Assembly (NCBI GenBank): GCA_021399435.1
Contig: JAJTUP010000002.1
Location: 3,100,001-3,164,000 of the forward strand
DNA from: Diaporthe sp. PMI_573
Lineage: Eukaryota > Ascomycota > Sordariomycetes > Diaporthales > Diaporthaceae
Direction of reading: 5' to 3'
DNA: 64,000 nt
How positions within the stretch are numbered: position 1 is the first letter of the stretch; each line of letters begins with the position of its first letter. Shown here piece by piece: positions 1-13,129 of this stretch. The notes under the pieces were generated by a model. That model ran no database searches and was not told the DNA's origin. It saw nothing but the letters and a program-made list of their open reading frames with translations. The position numbers and the translations under genes are program-made.

Positions 1-999
1 AGCTAGTACCCTGAATCCTTTTTCTTAACTAGGAACTAGCTGTTTTGATATGCTGTGTAAGATTCCTTAATAATGCTACTCGCCTCTCTTTTTCTTAGTA
101 TTTTAATAGCTGTTACTTTAAGGGCTCTAGGTAACTTGATCATCTTTACTTAGTAGGCCTTGTATGGTATGGTTCTAATTGTTTGAGGTAGAGTAACATT
201 CGTACTGATTTAAGATACGTGAGACTAGTCCTAGGCTAGAGCCTTTTCTTTATTAAACAAGAGATGGGTAAATATATTTCTTTCCTTAGTCGAAAAGCTA
301 TTATAGTTATCCTTTATAATCTATTCTAAGTAATTAGGAGTAAGTTAAGATCCCCTCTTAGTCTTAGAGAATTTTAGCTATATTTAGGGGTTATATTTAT
401 ATTTATGGTTCTAGTTTATGGTATCTCTAATTTTCACTTCATGGCTTGACTTCTAGTTAACCATTTCCTCTAGAACTAATTTATTAGATGGGTAATCGTT
501 TACTAGATGTACTTTAATTCCTACCCTCTTATAGAGGGTTCTGATTATAAGTTAATAAGTATGACTAATTGATTTAGTAATACTTGTAGGTAATGGGATT
601 GAGTTTATCTATTTATAAGTATAGGCTGTTCTTGTTCTTAGATGTGATTTATAGATATACTAAGGATTGGGTTTTTTGATACCTTTAAGTATATATAGCT
701 AACGTACTTTGTGCTAAAGGTTTTTTATAAAAGAAACTAATAACTTTTAAATATCCTTGTCTTGGAGGATACTAAGAATTTTATTACCCTCTTTAATACT
801 AAGATAGGTTAAAGAAGGCTTGACTAGAGTACTGATTACTACTAGTTTCTAATCAGATTACTTTGAATATATCTAAATAGCTAAAGTCTACGGAATGTAT
901 TTTTTTAAGACTCGTATACTATTACCAGGTATTATATGAAAAGGCTTCTAGTTCCTTCATCCTAGGCTATACTTTATCTAGGAGTCTCTTAGTATGATG

Positions 1000-3812
1000 T
1001 ATATAAATAGGAAACTCTTTGATTTTTTAAAGGTTAGATTAGTGTTAAGAAAGAATGGTATTTTAAGAAGAATGTAGTGTATGATATTGTAGGTTACATT
1101 ATTGATAATAAAGAAAACTTACTTTATCTACTTAGGGTTAATGTAAATCTAGTCTTTAGTTATCCTAATTAGAGACAAGGCTTCTCTATTATAGACTATA
1201 GAGATTATATCCTTAAGAAGAGAATAAGTAAGTTGGTTTTAGCTATAATAGCTTAATGGTAGCAGATTTATCTCTACCCTGGTATTAAGCAAAGCTGGTG
1301 AAGGTGTGTATTGGTTGCTTCCTATATATATAGTAAGGAAAGCTGAACTATAATATCCTTGGTTGATTATATCTAAAGTTGATATAGCTAGAGAGCTAAT
1401 ATGATATTTAATTATTATTAGGGTTGGAGTAGTTTCTCCTAGTAAGTTGCTTATTAGAGTACTGATAATTTTGATGCTTGGGTGCTGGTTTCTCTATCCC
1501 CTTATTTTATAGATAGGTTTAAAAGGGACCTGTAAAATGGTTCTTGCTCTATCTTACAGGGCTTGTAGGTACTTGATTAGAGTAGTATTTATCTTCCTAA
1601 GAGCTAGGAGATTAGAAGTATGCATCTTTATAGTTTTGCTAAGAATTACCTATACTACTATTTCTTCTGGAGGTAAGGTTTTTACTGGTTATTTTTTTGG
1701 CTTGGCACGGGTTGGTTTTTCTACTACTACCCCTACTATTATACTAACTTGATTATGTTCTGTGTACCTAGTAAATTCTTTTGCTGTGTGGCTTTCTGAG
1801 TTATCTAGTTCTTTTCTGCTTAGACTACTTGGACTTGGTAAATTGTTTTTGAAGTAGACATGTATTTCAGGGTAAGGGGTATCTAGTATGGCTTCATATA
1901 TTATCTTGTTATCCTAATCTATACTATCCTCTATTACTCGTCTCTTCTTTATAGTATTAATAAAGGTTTGTAGATCTTTTAAATAAATCTACTCTTTACC
2001 TATAGTAATGGTATAGAGAGATGGGTCTAAGGTTATTAATATAGATCTAATAGCTAGTGGTTTTCCTGGTAGTTTAGGATTCTAGACTAGTTTAACCTCT
2101 CCTAAGGCTGGGTTACCTCTAAATAATGGGTTTGCCTTAATGAGTTTTTAGTATTAAAGGATGTATAGTAAGTTAGTTCTACCTTTCTATAATAGAAACT
2201 CTAGTTAGCCTCTAGTATACTTTTCAATTCTAATTCCTTTCTAATCACGATAGAGTTGAATACTAACAGGGTCTAGAAAATCAAAATACCTATTCTAAGC
2301 ATCTATAATAGTACTAAGGATTATTAAAGAACCCTTATACTTTTCTATATAGAAGAGCCTATTAGTAACAAGCTTATTAATCTTATTATACTTATAAGCT
2401 ATATAGTCTTCTCCTATATAGCTATAATATATACATAAAGAACTATCCTTCTTAAGCTAAATAGTAGAAACGCTATAAGTATCGTTATTATTGTTACTTA
2501 AGGCTAGGGAGTAGATTTCCTAGCTGCTAGGTCTCTGAATAGACCCTACTACTCCTGTTTTGGTTAGTCCGAGTTTAGTTTGTTGTTTGTTATAGGAGGT
2601 TGCTTTGGTGTGGTATTTGAGTTATTTATTGATCTTCTTTTCCTCTTATATTTTTAGCTACTTGATTTTTAAGTTAGTAAATTCGTTTGTAAGGTTATCT
2701 ATTTTTTGTTTAAGAGAATTGTTACCCTGATTTCTATACTGATTAGGCTAAACGATAAGTTCTGGATATATACTAGTAGGTTTCGAGTATCTTAGATTAT
2801 TACTTCATTACTTTTTTATATGCTGTTGATTCTACTAATTTTATAGGTCTGTTTAGGAATGATTAGGAAGTCTTTTTATAGCTAGGTAATGGTTTTACTT
2901 AGAGTACTCTAGTTTTCTATTAAGGATAGATAGAAGCCTGTTCTTGAATTTTGTCTAGGGTATATCTTTAACCTTCTCCTTGTAAGTTAGTCTAGAAAGA
3001 AGCTACTTTTTGATCTGGGATGGAAGTGTCTTATAGAAGGTCCTGCTTCCTTGATTAGACGTCTCTCTAGCTTTAATTAGTACTTGGTTATAGTTAGTGA
3101 TCCTCTGTTTCTATTCTTTAAGGTTGTTTGAGGGATTCTAGTGGAGGATTGCTTCTATTACTAAGCCTGGATCTACTTGAGAGGAAGTATTACTGGTTTT
3201 GAAGTAGGCTAAGAGTTCCTGACTCTATAAAGCCTAGGTACTTAGTCTAGTAGTGACCTTCTTAATTAAATAGACTAGATTAGAGCTGGTATAGTATTGT
3301 TTTAACAAGGAAAGGATCTAGTCTGTTAGATAAGAAAATTAGTGAGAAATGTCCTCTAAAGCAGATATTAACTTGATAATGTTTATTTTATCAAACCTTA
3401 GTATGTTGAGGTTATATAACATAAGTAGTACTATTTAGGGTAGTATTATGGTGTTATAGGAGAATGGACTAAATGGGTATTGGCCTATAGTGTTGGGCTT
3501 AGCTAAAAGGGGTTGTCGTGGCTAAGTAGGAGGGTCCTAGGTAGAAGGTAAAGAGGTTTTGCTAGGAGATCCTTTACCCTTAGGCTTAGGTTTTTTTAGT
3601 AACTAGTCTCTCCCACGCTTCTTTCTAGCCCTTTAGTAATCAGGAGGAATTAAAGGACTAGTAACTATTTACTAGTAGGTGGAGCTTGGAGTAAGTAAAG
3701 GTGGATGTAGTAGGCTTGAGCCTTTAGATGATATAGTTGGGAAACCCGGTGTTCTAGTAAAAGTAGCGTCTTTAGTAGGGCCAGCTACTATGGATATTCT
3801 AGTACTAGACAT
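1000..3812 (-). pseudogene. RIP-degraded retroelement-like ORF (gag/pol type, unidentified)
   Basis: On the minus strand one long reading frame can be followed from an ATG at 3812 leftwards for more than 2 kb. It is broken almost only by TAG and TAA codons at places where CAG or CAA would fit, which is the RIP signature. The N-terminal part begins MSSTRISIVAGP and is followed by a basic KKRGRD segment and a Ser/Pro/Thr-rich stretch, as in many gag proteins. The middle (about 2,300-3,000) is rich in Gln, Lys and Asn. I do not recognise a reverse transcriptase or integrase motif here, so the family is open. The LTR-like block at 4,108-4,933 lies upstream of its ATG and could be its 5' LTR. The left end probably runs out of the window. 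Confidence 0.45.
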
Positions 3813-4107
3813 TATTAGAATGAAGTGATTAGAGCTATAGGCTTATTGTTAAGAGAGTTTATATGTTATCTAGAGAGTTAAATGTTCTTAGGTTAATATT
3901 TAGTATAGTAGTGATACTTAAAACATCATACCTTTTTAAGGTACTTTTCTTCTTCCTAGTATACATAGTCTCTCCTTAAAGTCTCTTATTAGCTCTAATT
4001 AAAAGCTGTAATACCTTGGCCTTGCTTCTCTATATACTCCTTAGGCTTTGCACTTATGCCTGAAAGTACCTTGCTACAAACCTTATCGCAATGGTTGTGG
4101 GGGTAAT

Positions 4108-4933
4108 TGTTACGATAGTACTACTTTCTAACTAGACTTTAGTCACCGAAGCAACTATAGAATTAGATCAAGGGCTGTTCTCCTCTAATCTAAGCTTGAT
4201 AAATCCTATAAAAGTCTGATCCCCTCCTTAACTAAGTATTTTATAAGTAAATGTATTGCTCTACTAGGGCTTTAGCTGTTATCATGAAACGATCCCTGGT
4301 ATAATGGCTGATGTTTATACCTTAGGCACGAAGCTTAGTTAAGAGGGTACCCTTTAGAACCTTGGTAAGAGAGTAGGTTTGAAAGCAGGGTTCTTCCTAT
4401 ATACTTTAGTTATACTTCTCTCGTCTTTAGTTCGGTTACATAACTCTCTTCCTAGCAAGGCGTTCCCTCGGTAGTTCTGATTAGGCACAGGTAAGATAAT
4501 TCTACACATGATCATGAAGAATAGGTAAGCTTTAGACCAACTCATCAGTTATGAGCTCTCTCCTTAGTCTTCAAAGGTCACGTAGTCAGCTCGGCCCAGG
4601 CTAGATCACTAGTAAAAACGTGGATAACAAGCCGAGTATATATACCTAAGTTCTGCTGGCCCCTCTAAGCGAGAGAGAGGAAACTGCTAGAGGGCTCCAA
4701 CGCGAAGAAAGAAGAGATAATGAAAAAGGGCTGGAAGGGCTACGAAGGCGATAAAAGCAGTGATTGGGTTCTGATCAGACAATGTCACAGGTTATCAAAT
4801 AATAATAATAGAAGAATGAGTTGAATTGTTACTTCGGCCCTCGAGAGGGACAGAAGCATGTCCGGTACTTATAGTACGGACGGCCAAGAAAAATTCATCG
4901 CACTAGCTACGTAAAACACTGCACCCCGTAATA
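4108..4933 (-). repeat. LTR-like block, possible 5' LTR of the preceding element
   Basis: The block starts TGTTACGATAG and ends near CCCCGTAATA, which would be ...CGTAACA before RIP, so the ends could form the short inverted TG...CA termini of an LTR. It lies directly upstream of the minus-strand ORF starting at 3812 and directly abuts internal copia sequence on its right. No second LTR is in the window, so the ends and the target duplication cannot be confirmed. Other small ORFs inside (for example 4354-4545) are not supported as genes. Confidence 0.3.
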
Positions 4934-4939
4934 CTATTA

Positions 4940-7850
4940 ATAAGCTAGTATAATGTCAGCCTAACGGTACCGAGATAGTTATCCTAGTAATAAGAAAGTA
5001 GGGCTACCTGTAGTTTTCCCCCTTTAGGCACGGTCCTGCTTTTATGGCTACTTTTTTTACCGAAATAGAGCTTTGATAACTACATTACCGGTTTAGGCAC
5101 CCTTTAGTTAACCAGCTAAACTATCTCCTAGCCAATACTAGCTACCTAATAAAGATAGCAGCTTTAAAAGCCATATCTAAGTTTTACCACCTTTGCTAGC
5201 TAAATGCCGACGCCCCTAAATGGTTTAAATTTATGTTAAAAGACAACATTAACTTTAACTATAAACTGCTAGTTGATATTATGTACCTAAAGGGTTGCCT
5301 AATGCTATATACAGTAGACTTGGGTACTTCTTTTCAAGCCGCTTGCTTCTTTAAATCCCTTTCCACCAAAGATATATAGGAGGCACTCTGGATAATATAG
5401 ATAGACAGCTATTTAGAACCCCCTAATTAGCTAGTCCACAATATTGGCACCAACTTTACCTCTATAAAGCTTAGAAACAAGGCCAGGCTAATGGGTATTA
5501 TCTATAAGCAGGTTCCTACAGAAGCCTATTGGTTAATAGGTAAGGTAGAGAAGTATTACTACCCGTTATACCATGCCTTTAAGATCCTTTACGCCAAGCT
5601 ATCTGGATTGTTTACTAACAATGCTATCCTTTAAATAGCCGTAAAGGCTGTTAATAATATAGCTGGGCTAGACGGGCTGGTACCCATACTGCTCGTTTTT
5701 AGTGCTTTTCCCTGAATAAACACCGATTCGCCCCCTTCCCAGTTAACTCTAAAGAGGGCCGAAGCTATCGCCAAAGCCACAAAGGTGCTTTAGAAGGCCG
5801 CGGTAGAGCGGTAGCTTAATACCATACTTTATAGCTATAATAGACCTAACGTTACCCACCAGCTAACGTTGCCACTATAAAGCAACATTTAGGTATGGCG
5901 GGAAAAGGAAGGCTGGCAAGGGCTATTTAAACTACTAGCTATAGAAGGGCATAACATTATAGTCGACCTGCCCAACAGCCCTGTGAAATTCCGGTCAACA
6001 GCCGTTCAGCCATACTATCGTAAAGAGCCCGGCCCAGGGCCAAAACCCACAAACGGCGCCGTAGACACCGCCGCCACACACCCGACAGGTACCCCAGAGA
6101 GCCGCCAGGCCGAGGGCAGCATAATTTACGTTCAGGGCAACACCTCTATAGTACCCCGCCGCCGCAGCCGCCCACAGCGCCTTACTACTAGCCTATATGC
6201 TATGCTGTTATAAAAAGAAGAAAACGACTTTAAATTAGTAACAAGGTTATAATTAGATAGCATTATTATAACGCCCGGCGCCCTATTTAAAGAATCTAAT
6301 GCTTCTAAGATAGATAATCTAGTGGCACGTAACGTCTTTAACTTCAAGCATTTCAACCCTATTACCCATAGGGCTATTTGGCTATTTAAGTCCTATATAG
6401 TACGTAAAGTTAAGAATAAGAGCATTAAACCGTACAAGAAGTTACGCCTTATAGTTTAAAGGTATAATAATGTAGACAAGAAGGATATCCTTATCTAATT
6501 GCCGATAATTTAACAGGTTAGCCAATAGCTAATTACAGCACTTGCCCCGTCTTTATTATAGAAAGAAATAGTAGTTAAACTTTACAATATTACCTAGGTA
6601 TACCCTTAGTTAAAATCGAGGCTATTCCGGCCAATTCTAGCCTAATTACCCACTAAGCTAAGGCCATAATACCCTCCGGGCATAATTATAAGGGTAATAA
6701 AACCCCTATACGGTATCGCCAAAACAGGTATATACTGGTAGGTAACGTACTATTGCTACCATCGTAAATAGTTAAAGATAAAGATATTAACTTTTAACCC
6801 ATACCTTCTTGTTACAAAAGGCCTGGTAGAATTATTTAGGCTAGTGGGTATGTAAACCAACGATACCCTCATTCTCGGGATCCCGGCATTTTTAGCTAAA
6901 AAAGAAAAGAAGATCTAGAAGGCCAAAATTGTCTACAAGCCAAAAACAACCCTCACACCTACTAGCCCTATTAACTACAATAGTACCCGGCTATTACTTT
7001 ACAAGAATAGATCTCTTAATATTAACTAGAAGGGCTAGGCAGAAAAGATTGTAATAATTAACTAGAAATTACCTAACCGGGTACAACGCTACCTTAAACA
7101 AAGGGCCCATAGGGCGTATATAGCCTCTATCTGCCAACCGGAAGCTACTTTTAACCTCTCCATCGCCGCTTAAGCCTAACTACTCATAGACAAGAACTAT
7201 ACTAAGCTAAATAAGTAACTTGGGTAGTAAATCAACAACCTTGCTTGTAGGCTCTAATACATACCCCTTAACCTAACTATCGCCAAGCTAATTATCTTTA
7301 TTAATAGGTTGTTTGCTAATAACCGGGATCTAAGCTTACAAATTGGCTTTATACTCGCGTTGGCTACTAAGAAGCTAAATAGTAAAGAAACCTAGTAGAG
7401 GATACATAGTAACATCTTATACTAGTCCTTAATAAAATACAAAAGAGTAACCTAGAGTATACTAGTATCAGAGATATACGGCATAGCTAGTAGTTTTAAT
7501 AGCGCCGCTATAGTATCTACCATGCTTTACCTCATTACCGACTAACTAGAGCTTCCCCGGGTACCCCTCGTTGTCTATACCGACTCATACTCACTATACA
7601 AGTGCCTGGTTAAGCTAGGAACCACCAAAGAGAAGAGGCTAATAGTAGATATTCTCGCCTTCTGCCAGTTATACAAGAGAAGGGAGATTAGCGAGATCCG
7701 GTAGATCCACGGCAACGATAACCCGGCAGATGCCTTAACGAAATTATCACCAAACAAGGCACTGAAACGCTTTGTGTCAACAAACAAGCTGACAGTGCAT
7801 ATAGTAGGGTTTGTAGACCGCCCTTACTTGGCCGGCAGAAACAACTAATA
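4940..7850 (+). pseudogene. Ty1/copia retrotransposon pol remnant (integrase-RT-RNase H)
   Basis: Reading the plus strand gives the fungal copia polyprotein in order. First comes a GAG pre-integrase segment (RFRHPLVNQL, near 5,090-5,130) and the integrase core with LLVDIMYLKG (near 5,270). The integrase C-terminal part with PNSPVKFRSTAVQPYY follows (near 5,970-6,015), then reverse transcriptase with PLYGIAKTGIYW (near 6,700-6,740), and RNase H with VVYTDSYSLYKCLVKLGTT (near 7,570-7,625) and GNDNPADALTK (near 7,715-7,745). Dozens of in-frame TAG/TAA codons stand where Gln is expected. Gag and protease are missing on the left, where an LTR-like block begins, so another element may have inserted at that point. 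It is a non-functional copy. Confidence 0.8.
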
Positions 7851-9417
7851 AGAAGGCGCCTACAGAATCGTTGGGGCACGCCGGAAGGGCCTAACAATCA
7901 TTTAAGGGTTTGAGGCTTTTATAGGCTTTTTAGCCGATTACAGCATTCTTTTAGGCATGCTGCTTTTTAAACGATTAAAAGACTGCCAGTGTGGATTTAG
8001 TAACCGTTGAAGAGACCGTACGCCCGGCCCTGCTGTGGCTAATTAGAAGGGCCGGTCTGGCTTAGTCAGCAGAGGGCTGGCCACTACACTAAGTGCTTCG
8101 GCGCCCACAATGGCAATGACTTCCTTTCTTCCTTCTGTAGCAAGAATTTAAACCCGTACCCAGACACATACGGTGGTTCCTTTTGCTCGCCCCTATTTAC
8201 ACGTGCAAAGACCCCCTGACCTAAGGCATCAGGGCCGTACCAACACCTTGTGTATTATACGATTTAAAATACTTTTAAAACTTACCCCCCTATTATTACT
8301 AAACCTTTTATATAATATTTAATTATGGTTCTTTACACGGCCCTCGCGGGTTGCCTCTCTCTCTATATACTTTGCCTATGTTTATGTTTACTGTTATGGT
8401 ACCTATTTTTGCTTTATAGGCAGGCCCTACCTAGTCTCCTCTCGCGCCTCTCTTTAGTACTTTAATGTATGTTTTTAGTCTAACTATAAGCTGTTAGATT
8501 ATAACCCTCCTAACTAGTTACTTTTTAAATTATACTTTTTTAGCCTCCCTTATTATTAATATCTATATAATTCTTTTTCTATTATTATTTATATTTTAAT
8601 ATTTTTAAAGGATGCTAAGTATATAATTACCACACTTCTCTTATATAATATTTAAATACTGTATAATATTAATATATAGCTAGTTAATATTATTACCTAT
8701 ATTATTTGTTATCCGAGCTACTACTATATAATTTTAATTTAGTTATATGGTTAGGATGGTAATTAATGTACTAAATGCTTATATAGTTTTACTCGATATA
8801 TATTAATTTAAAGGATGTTTTTAGCTACCTAGATTTTAGGGGGGTACTTATATAGGTTATATCTAGTAGTTACAAGGTTATTAGTATCTTTATTATAAAA
8901 ACTACTAGCCGCGTAGAGCCTATATTTATAGAGGAGGTTGTAGAGGTTATAATAACTATGGTGGTGGAAATGGTTTAGATAATAGTAGCCTAGGACCCTT
9001 TTATAGCCTAGTAACCTTAAAGGGTATTAAGTAGGAGATTAAGTAGGAGGATAAGGGTTTCTTAATTAATCTATATATCTTTAGATATATAGTTAAGTAG
9101 GTATATTTTAGGTCTTAGGTTTATATAATGATTTTTCTATATACTATGACCAAAATTTAATTCTCCTCTTACTACTTTTTCTTTATATAAATATTTTCTA
9201 GTAATTATAAAAAGTTTTCTATTATGTAGTTATTGAATTTTATAGCTAGCCTTATATAATCCTCTTAGGTCCTAGGTATAATCTTTAAGGTTTATTATAT
9301 AATTTAAGGTATCTTGGTTTTATTCTAAAGGGTCCTAACTATATCTTAAGGTATCTTAGTTATGTTTTTATACATTTTGAAGTATTCTAGCTATATTTTT
9401 TATATATCTTGAAGTAT
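7851..9417. other. AT-rich tail of the copia remnant, no gene
   Basis: The first 400 bases after the RNase H end are moderately GC-rich and probably hold the 3' untranslated region or LTR of the copia remnant, but no matching 5' copy is present to define it. The rest (about 8,270-9,417) is very AT-rich, full of TA steps, and contains no recognisable coding or structural signal. Confidence 0.5.
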
Positions 9418-9949
9418 TCTGAAGGTTGATGGATTGAATGGTCAGGTAGCAGTAGGGTGCACTGGAGGTCTTGGTGGGACGCTTGAGAATGGTTTGGACA
9501 ACTTTGCATTGAATTTGAGTGGGCTTCTGTCAGCCCTCCTCACAGTCCCTCCGACATCGTCTCAACCCTGGGCACGCTGTGGTTGGCTCTGGTGCAGGAA
9601 TGGAGGGGCCGGAAAATTCGGCCCTCGGACCCACCATCTTTGGCTTCAAACAGCCAGCCAACCCTAACTCTGACAGTAACCAAACTAAATACAGATAAAC
9701 TTCAGAAATCAGGCTATCTAATGAACTAGGTTACATACTTTTTGGGTAAGAAATAAGGGGAATGCAGAGGTTCGAAGTTAGGGTCTTACAATAGCCCAAA
9801 AAATCGACTCACGGCCACCAAACTCATCTGCCGCCGCGCACGCCACATAGGCACTTAGCCGAAAAAGTGCCAAGTCTAGGGTAACTCCCTACGTGAAGTC
9901 TAGGGTAACTCCCTACGTGCAGCGCCTACACGAGCGTTTCCGTTTAACA
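9418..9949. repeat. 532-bp dispersed repeat, copy 1 (solo-LTR- or SINE-like)
   Basis: The element starts TCTGAAGG and ends GTTTAACA; on the other strand it starts TGTTAAAC. It is flanked by the 5-bp direct repeat AGTAT (9413-9417 and 9950-9954). A second copy of the same length lies at 24,717-25,248. Internally it carries a perfect 24-bp tandem duplication (near 9,877-9,920) containing TCTAGGGTAACTCCCTACG. It is much richer in GC than its surroundings and shows few RIP-type changes. Size, 5-bp target duplication and a TG terminus fit a solo LTR. It also has a GGTTCGA stretch resembling a Pol III B box, so a SINE is not excluded. The 77-residue ORF inside is not supported. Confidence 0.75.
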
Positions 9950-10269
9950 AGTATCTTAGCTATATCCTTTATATATCCTAGGTCTATCTTAAGCCTATCC
10001 TGGCTATATCCTTTATATATCCTTATGTTGTCCTGTAGCTATTTTAGGCCTATCTATTATATATTCTAGGCCTATCTTTCTTTAGTCTTTAAGTTTCTAT
10101 GCGGCTATTTTATAGCTTTTTCTTCTTATCCTTATATTCTTTAGTTAATTTCTTCTTGTCTTTATACCTTCTAGTTAAGTTTTTTTTATTTTTATACCCT
10201 TTAGTTAAGTTTTTCTTATCTTTATATTCTCTAGTTAAGCACCTCTTCTTTTATTCCTTCTAGCTAAGG
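9950..10269. other. AT-rich spacer with short degenerate repeats
   Basis: This stretch repeats variants of 'tatccTTTATATATCCT' and 'ttctTATCTTTATA' with no reading frame. It lies downstream of the minus-strand copia RNase H region, so it may hold the decayed 3' end or LTR of that element. Nothing firmer can be said. Confidence 0.4.
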
Positions 10270-12849
10270 CATTTTACGTATATCTCTACCCTGATTTTTA
10301 ATGTATTTATTAAGATCAGCTTTTCTAATACTCTATTTAGTATCTTTTTTATATAAGTATTAGCTAGGTTATCCTTCTTATTAATCTACTATACTTTAGA
10401 AATTTCTTTCTTTTTATATACTTTTTTTAGTAATATAATATTAATTATTAGTTTCTTCTTATCTATTATACCTAGCCTAACTAGATAGTTGTATAATAAT
10501 CTTAAATCTATATAGATAACGACTAGAATTCTTAGCATTTCTAGATAGTTTATTACCTAGTTTAATATTATACTAAATACTATACTATTATTAAACCTAG
10601 TTATTATTCCGTATAGCTTACTTGTTAGTACGCTCCGAGTTACTCTTTTATACTTTGTTAAACTCTAGTATATAATATTCTTATAGATTTTAAAGTCTTC
10701 CCTTATATAGTTAGTTTCTACTACTAGTATAATAATAAAGCCTAGTTATAAACTAAGGTCTATATTATTAGCAAAGGATTTATCTATAAAAATATAGAGC
10801 TTTATATACTCTAGGTGAAGTAGAATAAATATAATCCCTTTTTTAGGGTTTTCTATCTACTACTTAATTTATATATTAAGTATATCTATGTCTTTCTTCT
10901 TTAGGTCTTTAATCTAAGCTGCTAATAATAGGTTGTATACAGCTTTTGGTTGGTAGATTGATATAATATAAGTACCCCTTGTATATTAGGCAACATACTA
11001 TTAGGGTATATCTTTAGCCTCTAGGTTAATTAGTACTAGGTTTACTATTTAGCCCTTCTCTATAAAGGTAATATTATCCTTATTAAACTCAATCTTTCCT
11101 TTATTAAACTTAATTAACTATTTTAGTCTTAGGATTTACTTATTCTTTACACGAAACTTTTTATTATATAGTTTCTTTTTTTCTTTTCTAGAGAATTAGG
11201 TAGTTATAAAGCCAAAGATATTATCTATCTATATCTCAGTAATTCTAAAGTCGTGTAGTCTATTTATAGTAAACAATAAATATAGATTATATGTAGAGAC
11301 CTTTATCTCTAAAACTTTAATATAGTATAAATAATATATCTTGTATTAGTGTAGATCTAACTCTACTAGTCTGTATAATAGCTTCTAAATTAGGAGTATG
11401 GTTTCTAGTAGATATTGATTATATAGCTTTACTAGTAGCTCTGCCAGAATAGTACGAATAAGGGGGTTGCGTAATTAGGTATAGGCCTATATAATATCTT
11501 TTAATTTTTCTTAACAGTAAAAGTATAGTATAAGGGTTGGTTCTAGTATAAGGATAAGTCTCTGGCTTATTCTTTAGATAGTAGGAGCTTGGGTTAGGAT
11601 TACTTCTTTTTCTAAGTCTCTATACCTTTATATAACAAGCTTAGATTTCTCTATAGGCTTTGTTAACCTATTTTTTATCTCTTGTATCATTTTTGTCTTA
11701 AAGATCTAAAGTCTATTATATTAGTTTATATTGTATTAAATGAATTAAAAGACATCTTTACTAGCCAGAGCATTTATTTTTAGTATGTCTGATTCTTTAA
11801 ATAGCCTTCTAGAAGTAGTAATAATATTGTCTTGGCGTAGTTTGACTGCTAAATTATACAAGTCTTTCTCTTTCTGGGTGAGGAAAATGTTTGGTAACTA
11901 CTATATGTATATAACAAATGTTGGTTGTATAGTAGCCTTGCGGGGGCGTCTTTTTCTTCTTGGTTGAATAGCTTATATAGTAGCCTTCCTTGGTTATCCT
12001 CTTTTTTTTAATTAGGGTTGTTTTTATATAATAGGCTGAGGGGTATCTAATTTGTCTTAGGGTATGGCTCCTACTATATGGTAATATGGTTTAATATATA
12101 TTGCTTGTATTTAAATTAGTCTATTTATTGTACTTACTATAATTATATATCCCTTAATACTGTTGACTTTGTATAGTCTTTTCTACTTTTTATTTTCTTT
12201 TTAGATTAGGACGTTGCTTTAAATTAGTAAAGATAGGGTAGATTAGAGGTCTAGTCTATTTTTAGTATTAATTGTATGGTTGACTTTAATTTCTACTCTA
12301 ATTATATGTAGCATCTTTATTGTTTTCTAGACTGCTAATACTTATTGTGTAATATTTAGTAATGGTAGCAAATCCTATAATATTTGTAGGTATGCTCTAA
12401 AAACTAGAAGCGTTGGTATAATACTATTTAGGCCCGTAGTATTATTTAGTGTCTTTATAGCTATTTGTAGAATTGTTTCGTTATTTGTATAGTAGCTAAT
12501 CTTAGCCTTTAGAATTTTAAAAGCTTTTCTTAGGGGTCTGTGTAAGTGTTTAATTTTACCTAAAGCCTAGTATACTTCTACAAGCATTTCTTTATATGTA
12601 ATTTTTATAATCTTTATATTGTTTTAGAATTTCTTTAAAGTAAAGTTAGTTTCTAAATTATGTATAATATAGTCTGGTAGATTAATATATATGTAGATCT
12701 AGTATTTATAGAATATATTTTAGGTATCTTGTGTAGAAAGAAAGCTGAAAAATGTAGTTACTTGGAAGCTTATATTTAAGTTGATTATATAAAGTATATT
12801 CCTTTTACCTAAATATACGACGTTAATAATTACTTTATAGTTAAAATGG
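10270..12849 (-). pseudogene. Ty1/copia element 2, 3' half (integrase end, RT, RNase H)
   Basis: On the minus strand this segment carries the second half of a fungal copia polyprotein. It runs from the integrase core (right end) through the integrase C-terminal part near 12,100-12,450 to an RNase H region. That region includes a VYID-type catalytic segment, CLVRLGTIDKKKL and an EDNPAN motif near 10,330-10,600. TAG/TAA codons replace Gln throughout. The right end is cut exactly by the gypsy element: after removing 12,855-20,698 and one copy of the CTTTT duplication, the integrase reading frame continues without a break into the sequence starting at 20,704. It is a dead copy and older than the gypsy insertion. 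Confidence 0.8.
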
Positions 12850-12854
12850 CTTTT
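12850..12854. repeat. Target-site duplication CTTTT, left of gypsy element
   Basis: CTTTT immediately precedes the TGTAATGG start of the left LTR and is repeated at 20,699-20,703 right after the end of the right LTR. A 5-bp duplication is typical of LTR retrotransposon integration. Confidence 0.85.
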
Positions 12855-13048
12855 TGTAATGGGCTCTACACTAGGCACGATGGTCTGGTAAACTGGGAAG
12901 GCCAGCATGTATATTAGGTATAGGTATGGTGTAAGACTGATTCTTGCCCCCCTTAAGTCTGAGACGTGGGGGCTTTGGGTCCCTTTTTAGAAGGGCCTTC
13001 GCTGGGGCTACACCGGGGCTTCCCCGTAGCTTCTGCCCGGCTATTATA
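12855..13048 (-). repeat. 3' LTR of the gypsy element (194 bp)
   Basis: It starts TGTAATGGGCTC and ends GCTATTATA, the RIP-altered form of the CCGTTACA end seen in the copy at 23,980-24,172. The ends form the inverted repeat TGTAAyGG...CCGTTACA. It is closely similar to the LTRs at 20,505 and 23,980; most visible differences are C/T or G/A transitions. Confidence 0.85.
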
Positions 13049-13129
13049 ATTGTGCCTTCCCCCTGGAGGCCCGTCCCTAGGCTGTTAACTACGGCTTTCG
13101 TACGGCTTTTATGGGTACCTTCTAGTCAC

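Noticed and set aside
9434..9667. 77-codon ORF inside the 532-bp repeat
   Set aside because: The second copy of the repeat does not preserve the frame, so it is not a conserved protein.
9772..9790. tRNA gene suggested by GGTTCGA in the 532-bp repeat
   Set aside because: No cloverleaf can be drawn around it; at most it is a Pol III box of a SINE-like element.
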